Below, piece by piece: positions 45,964 through 58,169 of a DNA stretch of 64,000 nucleotides. Within the stretch, counting starts at the first letter, position 1. Each line of letters opens with the position of its first letter. The notes below the pieces were generated by a model. That model was not told where the DNA came from, searched no databases, and was given only the letters and a program-made list of their open reading frames with translations. Both the position numbers and the translations under genes were made by a program. This DNA is from Limanda limanda (lineage: Eukaryota > Chordata > Actinopteri > Pleuronectiformes > Pleuronectidae): positions 3,611,871 through 3,675,870 of the forward strand of contig NC_083655.1 of assembly GCF_963576545.1 (NCBI RefSeq), read 5' to 3'.

Positions 45964-47254
45964 AAATAAAGTCCTCAGTGGAAACACAACCTCCTGCATC
46001 TGTTCTCAGATAAAGTTGTAAAGTGGCCTTTCGTCCCCCCCCCCGTGTCTCGTTAGATGACACACAACTTGACATGTGTCTGTGGCACGGAGGCTGGTTT
46101 GTCTAAAGCAAGATGCCAATTTGTATGATGTCTGAAAATAGACGTCTGAGGTCTGAGTCTGCCCTCCACATCACACTGCTCACCGTCATTCTTAGATCAT
46201 CGTGTGGAAACTTTTCAGAGTCACTGGCTGAGTGCAGGAAATTAACCAGTAAATTTGTCTCTGAGTTTCTCTATTTGATAAAGAAAAATTGATCCAGGCT
46301 TTAAAAACACTAGGAAATGTGTCTTTTGTCTTGTTTTTCTCAAACACTGAGTGAAATATGTTATTATATCTTTAATTAACCATTTTGACAGCCAACCTTT
46401 ATGTTGAAGAGTCACCAGCCAAGTAATAAATCAAATAATGTTACAGATTGACTCACTACTTACTAGAAACATAATACTATTTACATTTATTATTTTATAC
46501 CAATCACAACCAGAAGGATCCTATATAAATGAACCTTTAAACATCATTTGATACACTTTTATAATAAACAAGTTTTGTCAGGTTTATTGGTTAAAAATGT
46601 CACTATATTCGATCTAAATGATGATATATTGTGAATATTATCACTACTAGTAAAATATAAAATTTCCTTTTGTTCCTTGATAATACTCCTGGACACAATC
46701 ATCAGGAAATTGGGTTCAGTTTCCTGTGAGACGCCCGTATTTTCCATAATTTCATTGAAATGTCCTCAGTGTTTTTTCCCAGTTCAGTTCCATCCAGGCT
46801 CTCGCCAGGCTGTGGTTTCTATAATTGCCTCCCACTTATTCTCAGGCCAGGGGCTTGATGAAGCTGTGTGTTAATTGTACAAGCCTCCAGACATCTCACT
46901 CACAAGTCACTGCCAATATCACAAAAACTAACAATGCTGGGTTATGAAAATGTCCAAGATAAAGTTACCAGACGACCTCACGGTTCTTTCTCTGGTTTGT
47001 TTTTTTGTTTCACTCGTCTGTTTCCTGCCAGCGAAGCAACTGATTAGAACAGAAACATATTGAATGTGAATGTGTAAAAAATCAATGGTTGAGCTCGAAT
47101 GGGAGGAAGCTCGGTAGGTCACGCTTAAGTCTGTCTAATAAATAATACATCATATTCCATTATTGAATCTATCCAATCACATTAGTTGATAACAAGGGGC
47201 TGCTGGGGAACAGGTGATCGGTGGGCAGTTCAATTTCATCCCATAAATAAGGCA
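45961..47254. other. Unique noncoding DNA
   Basis: A C10 run near 46035-46044; the rest is AT-rich with no supported feature. Confidence 0.5.
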
Positions 47255-47410
47255 GCGGCGACCAGCTGCGGCTCCGGTGAGTGTCGGCGTCGGGACTGAC
47301 AGCTGCCAGATCGTCACCGACCTGCCGGCGCCGCTCGTGACCTCAGACGTCCAGACAGAACTTTTCAGGAATTGCGATCGGGGGTGTAGGCGGCGAGAGG
47401 GTCAGACGGA
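47255..47410. other. Small CpG-rich block
   Basis: CpG-dense sequence in AT-rich surroundings, preceded by an ATAAATAAGG TATA-like word at 47243-47252 and containing a donor-like GGTGAGT at 47276-47282. The TATA-like word and the donor lie too close for a normal first exon, so no promoter is called. Confidence 0.3.
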
Positions 47411-49330
47411 GCACCGCTTCTTTGTGTTCAGTTATTCTTGGTTCAATTTTTGAAGATCCTCAGTATTTCTGAAGTCGTCGTATTTGTTTTAACATCGAAA
47501 TGAAGCTGGGGTGTGAACTCGATTTCCCTTTGGCATAAAACATACTTATTGGTCAATAAACATTTAGATGTATTCTGTTGTTTTTGTAAGAAATAATTGG
47601 ATATCAAACTAAATTTGTGCATTTACTTTATGGTAATATTGTACAACTTGTTTTACACCAATACCCACTGCCAATGAAAAACAAACCACAATTACAACTT
47701 GCTGACATTAATAAAACTATGAATCTGACTAATGGTACAAAATTACTTTTGGAGCAATGGAGCCATGTGCTCGTATTATCAAATGGCCGGAAATGACAGT
47801 AACAGTACGTAGCATCACAATCTCAGTGTCTGTTTATTGGATTCTTCCTTCTTCTGATTGGTTCAGATTCCAAAATCAAGAAGGAACTGACCATTAAACC
47901 CCAAAATCTGCATTTACAGTGGAAACCATTTCTCTAATCTTATCCATGTTCCAGTGATTATTCACGTCCCTGTTGAGTCTTTCCAGTACAAAGCGAATAT
48001 CCTCAGTAATCAAGCTGCATTTGTCATCTTTATTCTTTTAATACAACATAAAAAACTATGAACAAATAACTCTCGTATTACATTATCTGTCACATGGTTC
48101 GGTTCTTTTATTTGGACAGTTTGTTCAGCCGTGTGTAACGCGTGTTAATGTGTGAGCGTCCATGTGACATCTTCCTCTGCTCACACTGTCACGCCTCAGT
48201 GGGAAATAAGAAATGTACTTTATAATAATCCTCCACTTATTGTGATAAATGTGATCCAGACCAACATGATCACAACAAGCTGGTCCACTTCATATCCTTT
48301 TGTTTCATTTTACAAAATGTCTTTATCTAAACCTCAGTTTCCTATGGTAGTGCTTCTTATGCAACGTTCACCTGAAGCATATCTTCTATTCCACATCTTG
48401 TTCTTGTGAATATACATTTTCCCTTTTGTCATGAACAGCATTGACGTTACATGAAGTCACTGACACCAGACGTCCTCTGTCAATGAGCCCACAGTGAGAG
48501 ATAAACCTTTTCTTAACCGTCGTTCTTCAGATTGGATTCAGGATCTCAGCTCTGGAACACGTTAGCGCTTCATGTCTGTGATGGGAACATGAAAGATAGA
48601 TTAGTGGGAATATCTTCAGTGTACGAGGCGTGTGCTGCTCTTTGATGACCACTCAATTCAAATCCTCCACACGTAACAGCACTACTTGGCAAACTGCGGC
48701 TGGAGTGTTTCACATTTCGACCGCGGCGTTTTTATTTCATTATGAAATGGGATTTTCTAAGCATATATTCCCCTCTGTGTTTTACAACCTCTGATTCTCT
48801 TTTGCAAATTTCACGATCTCACCCGGCGCTTTTAGGAGCCTGCGTATATTTCCAGTCGACCAGGAGGTTTATTTCTGACTTAACGGAGGATTCAAGCCGG
48901 ACCGAGCGAGCACAAAGGAAGATATCTGTGTTTAGTATCTTTATAACAATTACTGTCACAGCTCATTGCTTTTCATTAGAGCGAGTCGTCGCCGCTAATC
49001 CACATCAACGATGACAGAGAGGAAATAGACTGTTTACCATCACAAGCTTTTACTTGAATTAAGTTTATTATCCATAATCCAATCTGTTATTGTCAACTTT
49101 TACAAGTTTGACAACAAATTTGACATTTGTAAATTGAAAATATATATTTTTTAAATAAACAATTATAACACAATGCTTTTCAAAGTAACCTTAAGGAAAA
49201 ACCTTAAGGAACCCGAGTGGACTAATTAACCTGGAATTTATTACTATATTCTATCAGTCTGAACCATAATAGCACCACTGCCATTGTTTTTGTCTTTTGC
49301 ATTAGTTGCCTAGATACCCTGTTTCTGTAA
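47411..49330. other. Unique noncoding DNA, nothing recognised
   Basis: AT-rich. The 90-codon plus frame at 48742-49014 shows no recognisable domain. A doubled ACCTTAAGGAA word occurs at about 49187-49211. Confidence 0.5.
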
Positions 49331-49560
49331 CTGGGCGATTACCTGCTTATGAACATCACACAGAAACCACCTCGACTCGGTTTTACCTCTTTTTCTTTCA
49401 GGTGTTGCATTAGTTTCCAGTTTATAGGTGAGAACCGAGTGAGGATTATAGATTTTAAACTGTCCAGCGTCACAGATGAACAGCAGTCAGGGGGAATTAC
49501 ACATGTTTTTACACTTAGGCCCATATATGGAATTTGCCAGTGATGAATCACTCCCAACCC
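49331..49560. other. Candidate conserved noncoding block
   Basis: Repeat-free block where opposite-strand frames of 72 and 64 codons coincide. Words TTTTAAACTG, TTAGGCCCATATATGG (a CArG-like CCATATATGG) stand out. CArG boxes bind MADS factors such as SRF; use here is inferred. Confidence 0.3.
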
Positions 49561-52500
49561 AGGAAGCTAAAATGACAGAATCAATGTATTTATTCCTTCA
49601 TCTCATCTATTCTTTATTAATCAAGTTTTCTCTCTACTTGTCATAACAAAGTGCCTAATTATCAAAACCTCTCCCATCTGACAATTAAGCTACTTACAGG
49701 TTTTATACACAATAATAATTAAGAATATATATTTATGTTTATTAAGAATCAGTAAAACAATCAGAACAGAAAAATACGTGTAAAATGTCTTTCCAGCAAA
49801 CAACCAAGGAACAATCAATAAAGTTAAAACAACAACACGCAACAACTTTTGTGTTAAATTTACTTTAGATGGAAAAACATCTGGTGTGGACGACAATCAG
49901 CCGACCTACGTCATTATGGTCACAATAATAACTGTGTTATAAACATCATGTACAAAAGTTTGAATTAGAAATGTGAGACAAACTGTTCTTTTTTCCTCTT
50001 TCGACAGACATCAGTATTTTGGTCACTTTCTGAATCCAACTTGTTACGTGAGTGTGAACATATTTCATTGTTTGGCATTCGCTGATACGACAGATGCTGT
50101 TGTTTTTCATGGAATAATAAAACCTAAAACAACGTTCAACCACCCACTCAGGCACAACACGCACATTTCTGACATTATCGAGGGATGGTGTAAATATATA
50201 TAATCTTGGAAATGACGATGACCTCTATTCCCGTCATACAAATGAATAAGAGATTCTATAGGAGGGCAACTTAAAGGGCAAGAAATGAGCTGGAGCATCC
50301 ATGCACTTGAGCACAGTCGTGTTATTCACAAGCAAACATCTAACCTGCAGTGACAGTCTGTGGTTCCAATAGGAAATATCGATCCAGACTTAACCTCCAC
50401 GCATTCAAAGTGCTAACGGGTGAGAAATTTATTACGCCTGGGGTGAGAAAATCCAACCTCCTTCAGAGCAGCCGACCCTTTAAACCTGGAAGTTAGGGCT
50501 GAGGAATCAATAACACATCCGTCTTCAAGCCCTAAACATGACTTAATCATACCTGACTTCATGGAGAATAAATGGCTTCAGTGCCTCTCGGTGTGAACTT
50601 TGATCCGCGGCCACCGTGACGACGAAGACGAGGAGGAAGAACCCACCGGACGTGTTGTTTTTTTAGCTGGAGGACACTCGTCTCTGCTTTTTAATTATCA
50701 CTAATCACTATTTGCTGAAGTAATTGACGCAGTTTGAAACACGAAGGCAATAACGTCCCAAATTAAAACACAAGGCGGCAGCTCAGTCGTTTCAGCGTTG
50801 TAACCATGACGCTTATTCGATTTTCAGATATTACAGTTGTATTACGCCACTGAAGACGTCGGGCTTTTTGAAACGTAAACCCAATCGTGCTGCACCTCAT
50901 TATTTCACCAGTTTTCTATGAAACGCCCCCTTTGCTGTAACTAATGTGACCCTGTTCAAAAACTGCTTGGACTAATTGTCTTCACTCTTGCATGATGTTC
51001 TGTATAGATTCATATTTGCATATCTAATTCTGCCTGCAGCATCTTGTTGTTATATTACAATATATCGTCCCAGTGTGAACTCTCACTTTGGGAAGTATCT
51101 AAGTGATGGATTCTTAACTTTATATGATGTATTTTAATTTACATGTTACATCCTATAACTTAATGAACGACATAATCATGATCTAAATGTTCCTTTGTGT
51201 GAATTTGGGATTAAAACCTCCGAACGCAGCAGTGAAGACACCCGTGTTCTAACATGATGCTGATTTAATTAACTTTTCTTCTGCTTTTTGTTCTGATCAG
51301 AGGACTCCAGAGTGTTTTCATGAACTGGACCCCGACGTGCTCGTCGTCTGTGCACAGATGTGATAATTAATATGCACCGTGACGCTGGGCTCTAACCTCG
51401 GCAATATGTTTACAACAAAGGTGCGATCACACCAAGCAGGTTGGAGTCGTTTTTATTCAAAGCTTCTGTTCTCGGTATTTTCACAATAACAGCGGGTCAC
51501 ATTACTGTGTGTAATGTAAAAGGTGTCGAACCTGTGGAGAATGATCACATGACTCTGCTGCTCTTATGCATCTAAAACCATTTAATCTGTATTGTATGTC
51601 TTTTTAAATGCGTTTAAATGGGTTATGGGGATTAATTGCATGTTCAATGACAGACGTTTTTCAGTTTTTGGTTAAAGGTGATGACAATAATGCTTTTTAA
51701 TCAAGCCGCCATAAGAAACGGCAACGATATTCACCTAAATATTCACAAAATGGCCTCAATTCAATGGGGTAAAGTCTTATGATTGGTCTTAAATGAACTT
51801 GTACTTTTCCAGCCAGTTGCTGATGTGAAATCTTTCTCGTGTTGGATTCGCTGTGGCCTCAGCGAGGTTTCAGCCAACCTGCAGGAACCCTGCGGTAGAA
51901 AACCCAGCGCTCAGCACCTGCACATGCTGTTCGCTAGCAAGTTGGACATATCAACATCAGAGTCGACAATGTGTCAGTGTTGTGTTTACAGCTTGTTTCT
52001 GTTGCTCCCGAGCTGCCAAAGAAATCAATTAATACGAGCTGAAGGTCAGGACAGGTCGGTTCGTGCTCGGGAAGACTATGTGATCCAAAAATTGATAGAA
52101 GAGGGTATCAGCCGCGCTAAGCTTTTCTAAATCTGTCCGATGATTGCGTCAGCGCTGCTAAATTATTCAACGCCCGAACAAACCCGAAATGTTGAAAACA
52201 TAACAAATGTAAGTGTCACGCTGCGGCTTGGCTCGCACAAAGCAAACTGTGGCTGTGATGTCAGAACCGGCCCAATCATCACGCTCTGTGTCGCTTCTGT
52301 GACAAAAGCAACTTTTCTTTTTTTTCAAGAAAATTAACAGAAGCCATAATAACTGGGCCGGGTGCCCAGAGCCTGAACTGGATCCTGACCCGACTGTGGA
52401 CTAATCAATCGGATATTGATGAAGTGCTGTAAGTTTGTATTTCATCATGCTACCTTTTGGCTCGGTTACACAGGGGGGGGCGGAGGGAGTGCCAGAAGAG

Positions 52501-52599
52501 CTAAAATTAAGCAGCGTCTCAACATCTATGACTCCCGCTCCTATGGATAGTGTCACATGCTGCCAATCCCCCCCCCCCACCCCCTGTTGGCAGCCTCTC
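49561..52599. other. Long unique noncoding stretch
   Basis: An octamer ATTTGCAT at 51014-51021 and a C-rich run at about 52568-52584. The 115-codon plus frame at 51783-52130 has no domain that I recognise. No gene supported. Confidence 0.5.
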
Positions 52600-52830
52600 C
52601 CTCTGGGCTGCCTCTGGTAAGATCCTGCAAGCCAAGATTAATAATAAACACAGAAAGTGGTGTTCTCCAGGCATCGCCGAATCTGGAATGAAAAAAATTA
52701 TCCTGGATGACTTTGACAAACTGATTATTGAGCAGACGGGAAACACAAGATTAATGTGTGTAATTACCAGCAACATGGGCTTATCTGTGTGCTGGCAATG
52801 GGATGAACTTACAGTGTGATCAACACAGAC
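52600..52830. other. Candidate conserved noncoding block
   Basis: Balanced, repeat-free sequence with AAGATTAATAATAAAC, TTATTGAGC and AGATTAATGTGTGTAATTACC words. The plus frame open to 52819 and the minus frame 52519-52890 overlap over the whole block; the plus translation has no match that I know. Read as noncoding, with coding kept as a lesser option. Confidence 0.3.
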
Positions 52831-53561
52831 TTTGTGTAGTTTCAGAATCATACAGTGTAGAACGAGTCTGGCTTTAAGGGCTTTGGGCACAAATCAGATG
52901 AATGAGTGTGTACCTGGTGTTCCTGAAATATTTGTTTCATGAAACTCTCTGGATTCAGGCGATTTACTTAACTCCCAGTCAACAGACGTCGTAGCTGCAG
53001 GTGAAGAAGCAGTTTTCTGTTAAATCATTTCAAGGCAGAAAAGAGCATCGTGATCGTCTGGTGTTCATGCAGATCATAGACTGTGAGGAAAGAAGGACGA
53101 CAGGACAGCTCCCCTGGAGGCCGACTTCGGTACTGGTCGTTTTCACATGCTCATATGTGAAGCATGGGTCAGTCAAACCAGTCAAAATACACATAAGTAA
53201 AGATGCTTTCTGTAATTTGAGGAAGTTCTTATCACACTTATTTATGTAAAGTTTTAGTTTTCTAGTCTATTTTGTTTAAATAATTATTTGAAGGTGAAAA
53301 GTCATATTTGGCTGATTAGACCGACTCGTGATTGGTCGAGCACATGGACTTCAATTCAGACTCTGGCTCCAAATTATGTCAAAAGTACAAGATGGCTGCA
53401 GCTCTATGCTTTTCAATATTTTTGCATAATTTTCCCACAATTTAAAGACGTAGAGACGTGATGTCCATCATATGATTCAGGTTTATTAACACACAAACTG
53501 TTTCTGATTAAACACATCCACACATTCATTAAAACCCAGTGTGACAGTGAATCCTAACGTC
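52831..53561. other. Unique noncoding DNA
   Basis: Nothing firm. A GGCTCCAAATTATGTCAAAAG word near 53364 faintly resembles repeat wording, too weak to call. Confidence 0.45.
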
Positions 53562-53620
53562 CGTGACGACCCTGACTTCACCTTCGCCGCCGCCGTGAGG
53601 CTGACATTTGTGGGGTTTTT
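53562..53620 (+). mobile_element. Dispersed fish repeat fragment (CTAGCGCCACCATGAGG type)
   Basis: GACGACCCTGACTTCACC, CGCCGCCGTGAGGCTGACAT and TTTGTGGGGTTTT follow the same repeat tail as 45466-45610, shorter and more diverged. Confidence 0.6.
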
Positions 53621-55025
53621 TCCCCAGAACTCGCCAATTGGCTTTCTCAGATTGGCAGCGTGCGTGTGCGTAACCAACAGGATGAACTTTGAAAAGTTAG
53701 TTAAACAGCAGACTACGTGTGGCTGGTGGTGATAGTCATAACTCCTGCTGTCTGCCTTCCTCCTGCTGAGACTTTCAGCCCAAAACAAGAGCAGCTTGGG
53801 GCGGACAACCTGGGACCAGCCTGCTGTCAAGCTTCTGCTACCCGGGGGACAGAGGTGTTATTAATGTAATAAAACACATAAACCGATGGGGGGTTTGCCT
53901 TTGAACGCTCGCTGGTAAACTGCCTGTTGTGAACGCCGCTCTGTATCAGCCACAGTGAAAGACTCAGACACACGGTGGAACCATCAGTGAAACTGCAGCA
54001 TTAGACTCAGGATGTTGTTTGTGTTTGCTATCTCTGCAGGAGGCCAAGAGGAATGAATGATTGATCGCTCACTTTAGTGTCTTTCTGCAGAACGTTTCCT
54101 TCCATCGCGCCTCATACCATGACCCCACAGACTCAGCGTTTGAAAAGTATATCTATATTTATTCATTCATTTATTTATTTTCTGCCTCTCGGATGTGCAG
54201 CGCGGCTATTTTCTCGCTTTCTCCTCTGTCAGTACATTATCGAGTCATTCCTTTTATCACCGAGGAAGTGAGAGATTTTTTTTTTTTGTCGTCGTCGGCA
54301 CGATGCAGATGGTACGTCTCATTTTAGCACACAGTCTGTTGTGAGACATAAATAAGTCTGTGATGTCACACCCACCGATTATACGTGTTAAGATGACAAT
54401 TATTTGTTACACTCTCGTAATCGTGTTGAGTAACGATTTCGCGATTAAACTGAAATCCTTCTGACGCGAGTGACTTAACGAGAATATTACAGCTGAGCAA
54501 TATTCAGTGTGATCACAAACCGTTTCAGATATCTGAGGTATAAGCGTCAGGAGTGAGTGACTTGACAACACTTGTAAAACCTTGACTGTGCCCGGGCGCA
54601 GCTCAGTGTCTTTTAGAGAGAGGGCGAGAACATGAATCAACTCCGGTGAATGGAGAAGGAGAGGTTTGAGTTTAGGATCCAGATGAAGTATATATATCGT
54701 GAGATGACAGGAGGGAAAGATAATTAAATAATTGTAAACTACAGCAATGGAATTAATCTGAATTGGACTCTGGTCGTGTGCTGTAAATATCCTTGGTTGT
54801 GCACGGTGACGTCCTTGAGGTTTTGGTGTTACCGTGAGGTTGCCGGGCAACAGGTGCAGATATTTTTGAATTCCCCATGTGAGAAATGTGTAATTTGGCT
54901 TTCGCTATTCTGGAAAGCGTCTAAATGTGATTCCTTATTTATCTTCGTGTAGTGCTGTTTGCAAAACACGTTTCCTCTTCAGAAAGACTCTTAAAGGTCG
55001 GCGCTCGCTTCCCTTTTTCCTTTTA
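53621..55025. other. Unique noncoding DNA
   Basis: A 147-codon minus frame (54407-54850) is the longest outside simple repeats but shows no domain, signal peptide or codon pattern that I recognise. A short ATTTATTCATTCATTTATTT stretch lies near 54157-54180 and a T run near 54277. Confidence 0.45.
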
Positions 55026-55085
55026 AAATTTAATTGAACCTTTATTTAAGCGGAGCGCCCCCTGAGATCGGAGTCTGACGGAGGC
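55026..55085 (+). mobile_element. Degraded dispersed repeat (TTTATTTAA...TGAGATC type)
   Basis: AATTTAATTGAACCTTTATT, TAAGCGG and CCCCCTGAGATCGGAG follow the wording of the repeat also seen at 31481-31562. Confidence 0.6.
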
Positions 55086-55104
55086 GCTCCGCTCCCCCTC
55101 ACCT

Positions 55105-55205
55105 CAGCCCTGTGAGCACAGTGGCTCGAGGATGAGTTAACTGGCCGGCGCCGGATCGATCCCGGGGTCAAGGCGAAGCCAGCGAGCAGGTATAGAGGTC
55201 AACTG
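55105..55205 (+). mobile_element. Possible tRNA-derived SINE fragment
   Basis: CACAGTGGCTCGAGGATGAG resembles an A box and CCGGATCGATCCCGGGG a degenerate B box about 30 bases on. The following GAAGCCAGCGAGCAGG recalls the GAAGCCAGATGGGCGGG just after the B box in the SINE at 57806-57970. Confidence 0.45.
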
Positions 55206-55423
55206 ACAGCTCTGTGCTCCTCCTTAACTTACCGATTTCTGCTTTAACCCATTTGACTCAAAGGCTTTTGCCAGCGCTACTGTACTCTGTGCACTTCCAA
55301 AATCTATACCCGCTGCAGTCGGCTGCTCGAGGTGTGTGGACTTGGGTCTTTTCAGTTTGGCTGAGTGGTAAATAAACGGCGCTGCGGCGCACAGTCTGTT
55401 CCTATTATGGCTTTGCATATTTA
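55206..55423. other. Unique noncoding DNA
   Basis: Nothing recognised. Confidence 0.45.
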
Positions 55424-55819
55424 CCCCCCCCCCCCCCATACCCCGAATTACTGCCAATTTGCATTTGTCATATCAGCTGTTCACTTTCAATTCACTTTGC
55501 GCTCGACGTTCCCTTTCATGTACAGAGGTCTGCTGAAAGAGCAGGGCTGCATGTGAATGACTGAATCAGTGGACACTTCATTTGCACTGAATCCTTCGGG
55601 GGGGTGGGGGGGGGGAGGTTTGACTCGGCGTGGCGTCCCCCCCCCCCCCCCCCGGCTGCAGCTGTATCACAACTGTAGCCCCTCGAAACCAGATTATGCA
55701 AAAGAGGCTTCTTCTCCCGTGAGTTACAACCAAGTGCAGAAAATCGGCCGAGCAGCGAGAGATGAACGAGATCATAGGGAGTGAGAGCAAAGCAGGGGGC
55801 GGGGGGAGGGGGGGGGGGT
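55424..55819. repeat. Cluster of long C and G tracts
   Basis: Within 400 bases: C14 (55424-55437), a G-rich run broken by one T (55598-55615), C17 (55637-55653) and a G-rich run broken by C and A (55796-55818). G and C tracts 20 bases apart at 55598-55653 could pair as a stem. An octamer ATTTGCAT lies at 55457-55464. Frames read through the tracts are Pro/Gly runs, not genes. Confidence 0.9.
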
Positions 55820-56599
55820 ATGTAGATATGTAGATGCAGGCTAAATATACCCTCTGTTTATTGACCATAATGATTTGGTAAGCACCGACTATCCTCCGCC
55901 CTGAGATCACTGATTCTGATTTGATTTGCAAAGTGACTCTGTGGCAAAAACACATTTCCCAGCTCGACTGACTTCGTCCATCACAGGGAAATCACTTTCC
56001 TCACTCTCATGACTTCTCACCGGGTTTGACCGACTCATAATAAAGATGAATATTTTCTCTCTTTAATTGCCCCAAAACAAACATTTAAGCCCGGATGATT
56101 CTTCTACAGGAATCCTGGGTGTTTATGATGAGCCAGCACATCTTTTATTGGACTATTTCCGATGATGTCTCGCTGAGAGTCAGAGAAAATCAGTTATATC
56201 CTCAAATCTATACAAGAAGCAAACAAACATATTTCCCAAAATACCCAACATGTTTTTTTAAAAGCAATAACTGAGGTTGAAATCCCTTTTAAAGTCAGAA
56301 TAATCTATATCAAATCTGACGAAACAATAAGGTATTGGAAAAAGAATCTGGAGCCTGGTTGCAGCTGTTCCAGATTTTTACTTTTTTGTTTTTTTTTATC
56401 ATAGATTCCAGTTGTGAGGAATGAGAATCCATCATATTGTTGTTTAAAAACATGTCAATATATTTAAGGCCAAGCAGCTCAGGTTGCAATATATGAAACA
56501 GAGAAAGTATTCATTAAAGTGAGGAGGTGCCAGGCTGTGTAGTGCACACTAACAAACAGAGAGGCCTCAGCAGAATATCAAGAGCTCAGCATTAACATA
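55820..56599. other. Unique noncoding DNA
   Basis: AT-rich, nothing recognised. Confidence 0.45.
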
Positions 56600-56835
56600 T
56601 CGCCCCCCCCCCTATAGACAAGTTGCATAAACAAGCCCAAAAGTATTCATTGTTTGGATGTTGTGGGAACAGATGGAGATGCAGCAGATACAGTAGCATG
56701 AATTTAAAACATGTAATTAAACCCTTTTCATTCCTCACGTGCACATTCCAGTCATTCTGTTGGCAGCGTTCAAACCCCAAAACACTACACAACTTGGGTT
56801 CTTTCTGTTACGGTCTCTTGGCAGATGTGGAATGA
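56600..56835. other. Candidate conserved noncoding block
   Basis: After a C10 run (56603-56612) comes repeat-free sequence with TTCATTGTTTGGA (Sox-like ATTGTT), ACATGTAATTAAACC and TCACGTGC (E-box). Opposed 66- and 70-codon frames overlap. Inference only. Confidence 0.3.
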
Positions 56836-57094
56836 CACAGGGAGGCAACACAAAGCAAACGGTGTTCAATGACAGCTTGCCATGAAAGTAAATGATCGTT
56901 GATCGTATGTTTGCTTTGTGCTGCGTCTCCACTTGGTTCTCCGGCGACGGGATGTGAAGAGAACTTTGAACATTTATCAGACGTTGTGTTAATTCACTTT
57001 GAGGGAAAAACTGATACCAGTTGAAAGTGGAAAAAACTTCTTAAACAGCAAGTGTGTCGTCGTCGCTGCTTCTTTCAAGACGTCATGTCGAGTC
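56836..57094. other. Unique noncoding DNA
   Basis: Nothing recognised. Confidence 0.4.
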
Positions 57095-57182
57095 AGTTTT
57101 TTATTTGTGTAGCCCAAAGCATAAAAATCACAACTTTGCCTCCGAGGGCTTAAGGGCCGTTTAAAGTCGGACGTCCTCTCAA
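57095..57182 (+). mobile_element. Dispersed fish repeat fragment (TATTTGTGTAGCCCAAA type)
   Basis: TTTTTATTTGTGTAGCCCAA, AAAATCACAACTTTGCCTCC, GAGGGCTTAAGGG and GGACGTCCTCTC follow in order the wording of a repeat abundant in fish genomes as I recall it. Confidence 0.8.
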
Positions 57183-57320
57183 TGTCATGCTGACACGTAC
57201 GCTCTTATTTTGTTGTTCGTTAGGAAGCGAGTCGGGGAAATGATTACAAATATTTAAACTTGTATAATCTCTCATCTTTGTAACCCTGCTGCTGTTGCCG
57301 TGGTTCTGTTTGCTACAGGA

Positions 57321-57480
57321 AGTGATCCCCAGCTCCAGCATCAGGATTCATTTTGTGATTTTGAATGAAATGTTTTGACAATTACTCGATGGAAGAGAAT
57401 CGTTGCAGATATCGACGCCCCCTGGAAGGAGTGAAACTTGATTCCATCCCTCGTAGTGTCCTGTAGCACCACCAGCACAT
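57321..57480 (+). mobile_element. Dispersed fish repeat fragment (CAGCATCAGG...TTTGAATGAAATG type)
   Basis: GTGATCCCCAGCTCCAGCAT, CAGGATTCATTTTGTGATTT, TGAATGAAATGTTTTGACAA and TTACTCGATGGAAG fit the tail family of 45466-45610, here a different portion of it. Confidence 0.7.
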
Positions 57481-57737
57481 TTAATACACCGTCATATTAT
57501 CATCTGTGACCCCCTCATCCAGCTATTTGGTCCCAACCATCTGTGAAGCAGCTAAATCCTATAAAACCTATAATACCGGAGCAGTGAGAGTGAAGCAGAA
57601 CAGTAAACACGCAGGATGGACGCCTACGTCTTGAGATTTGGGTGATAAATCTCAGTTTCAGCTCCCGTATTCAAATCAGTTGATTATGTTTAACTTCCGA
57701 TGCATTATTCTTATGAAACCACTGATCCCATCACATC
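57481..57737. other. Unique noncoding DNA
   Basis: Nothing recognised. Confidence 0.4.
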
Positions 57738-57756
57738 CACACACACACACACACAC
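57738..57756. repeat. CA microsatellite
   Basis: Nine CA units. Confidence 0.9.
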
Positions 57757-57805
57757 TGCGTGACCCCTGGCAGCATCAGACTCGCCCTCTTTTGTGCTAA
57801 GTTTG

Positions 57806-57970
57806 TGCAGCTGCCTCGGAGACGGAGCAGGTTGTCCGCTGATCCCTCGGTTTGCGGGTTCGATCCCGCGGCTCCTCCAACCCGGTCACTGGGGAAGCCA
57901 GATGGGCGGGTTGCACCGGGGAGGGCAGGCAGCATTAAGAAATAAATAAATAAATAAATAAATAAATAAA
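57806..57970 (+). mobile_element. tRNA-derived SINE with AAAT tail
   Basis: A tRNA-like head contains an A-box-like GGAGCAGGTTGTCCG (about 57824-57838) and a B-box GGTTCGATCCC (57857-57867) flanked by a pairing GCGGG / CCCGC stem. A short body (GGGGAAGCCAGATGGGCGGG) follows, then a tail of about eight AAAT units (57940-57970). Head, body and simple-repeat tail in this order define a SINE. Of the SINE calls in the window this is the most complete. Clear target-site duplications were not found by eye. Confidence 0.75.
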
Positions 57971-58169
57971 CAAACTCCCAAATCAGACATGCGGATGGTG
58001 AGTCGACCCCTAACGGGAGCAAGCAAGCGAGAGACGACACGTTGATGATCGCTTTTATTTCTCTGGAATAAATGAGTATTTGTGCATAAACTGCAATAAA
58101 GTGCAATTACGTGTCCAAACACACGACGTCTGCAGAATCGCCACGAAACGATTATTAATTCCCACTGTG
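57971..58169. other. Unique noncoding DNA
   Basis: Nothing recognised. Confidence 0.4.

Noticed and set aside
47243..47282. TATA box with first exon and GTGAGT donor
   Set aside because: The TATA-like word is only about 30 bases from the donor, leaving no room for a first exon.
50768..50825. Another tRNA-like head (GGCAGCTCAGTCGTTTCAGCG)
   Set aside because: A-box-like word present, but the following TTCGATTTT lacks the B-box consensus.
51410..51460. GCGATCACACCAA word resembling a dispersed repeat
   Set aside because: Match is too short and isolated to call.
53330..53400. GGCTCCAAATTATGTCAAAAG...AAGATGGCTGC resembling a dispersed repeat
   Set aside because: Only two short words match my recollection; no order of words to support it.
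54407..54850. 147-codon minus-strand frame
   Set aside because: Longest frame outside simple repeats, but no motif, no splice context and ordinary noncoding composition; compatible with chance in 64 kb.
57806..57880. tRNA gene
   Set aside because: B-box is good but the acceptor, D and anticodon stems do not form; body and AAAT tail show a SINE.
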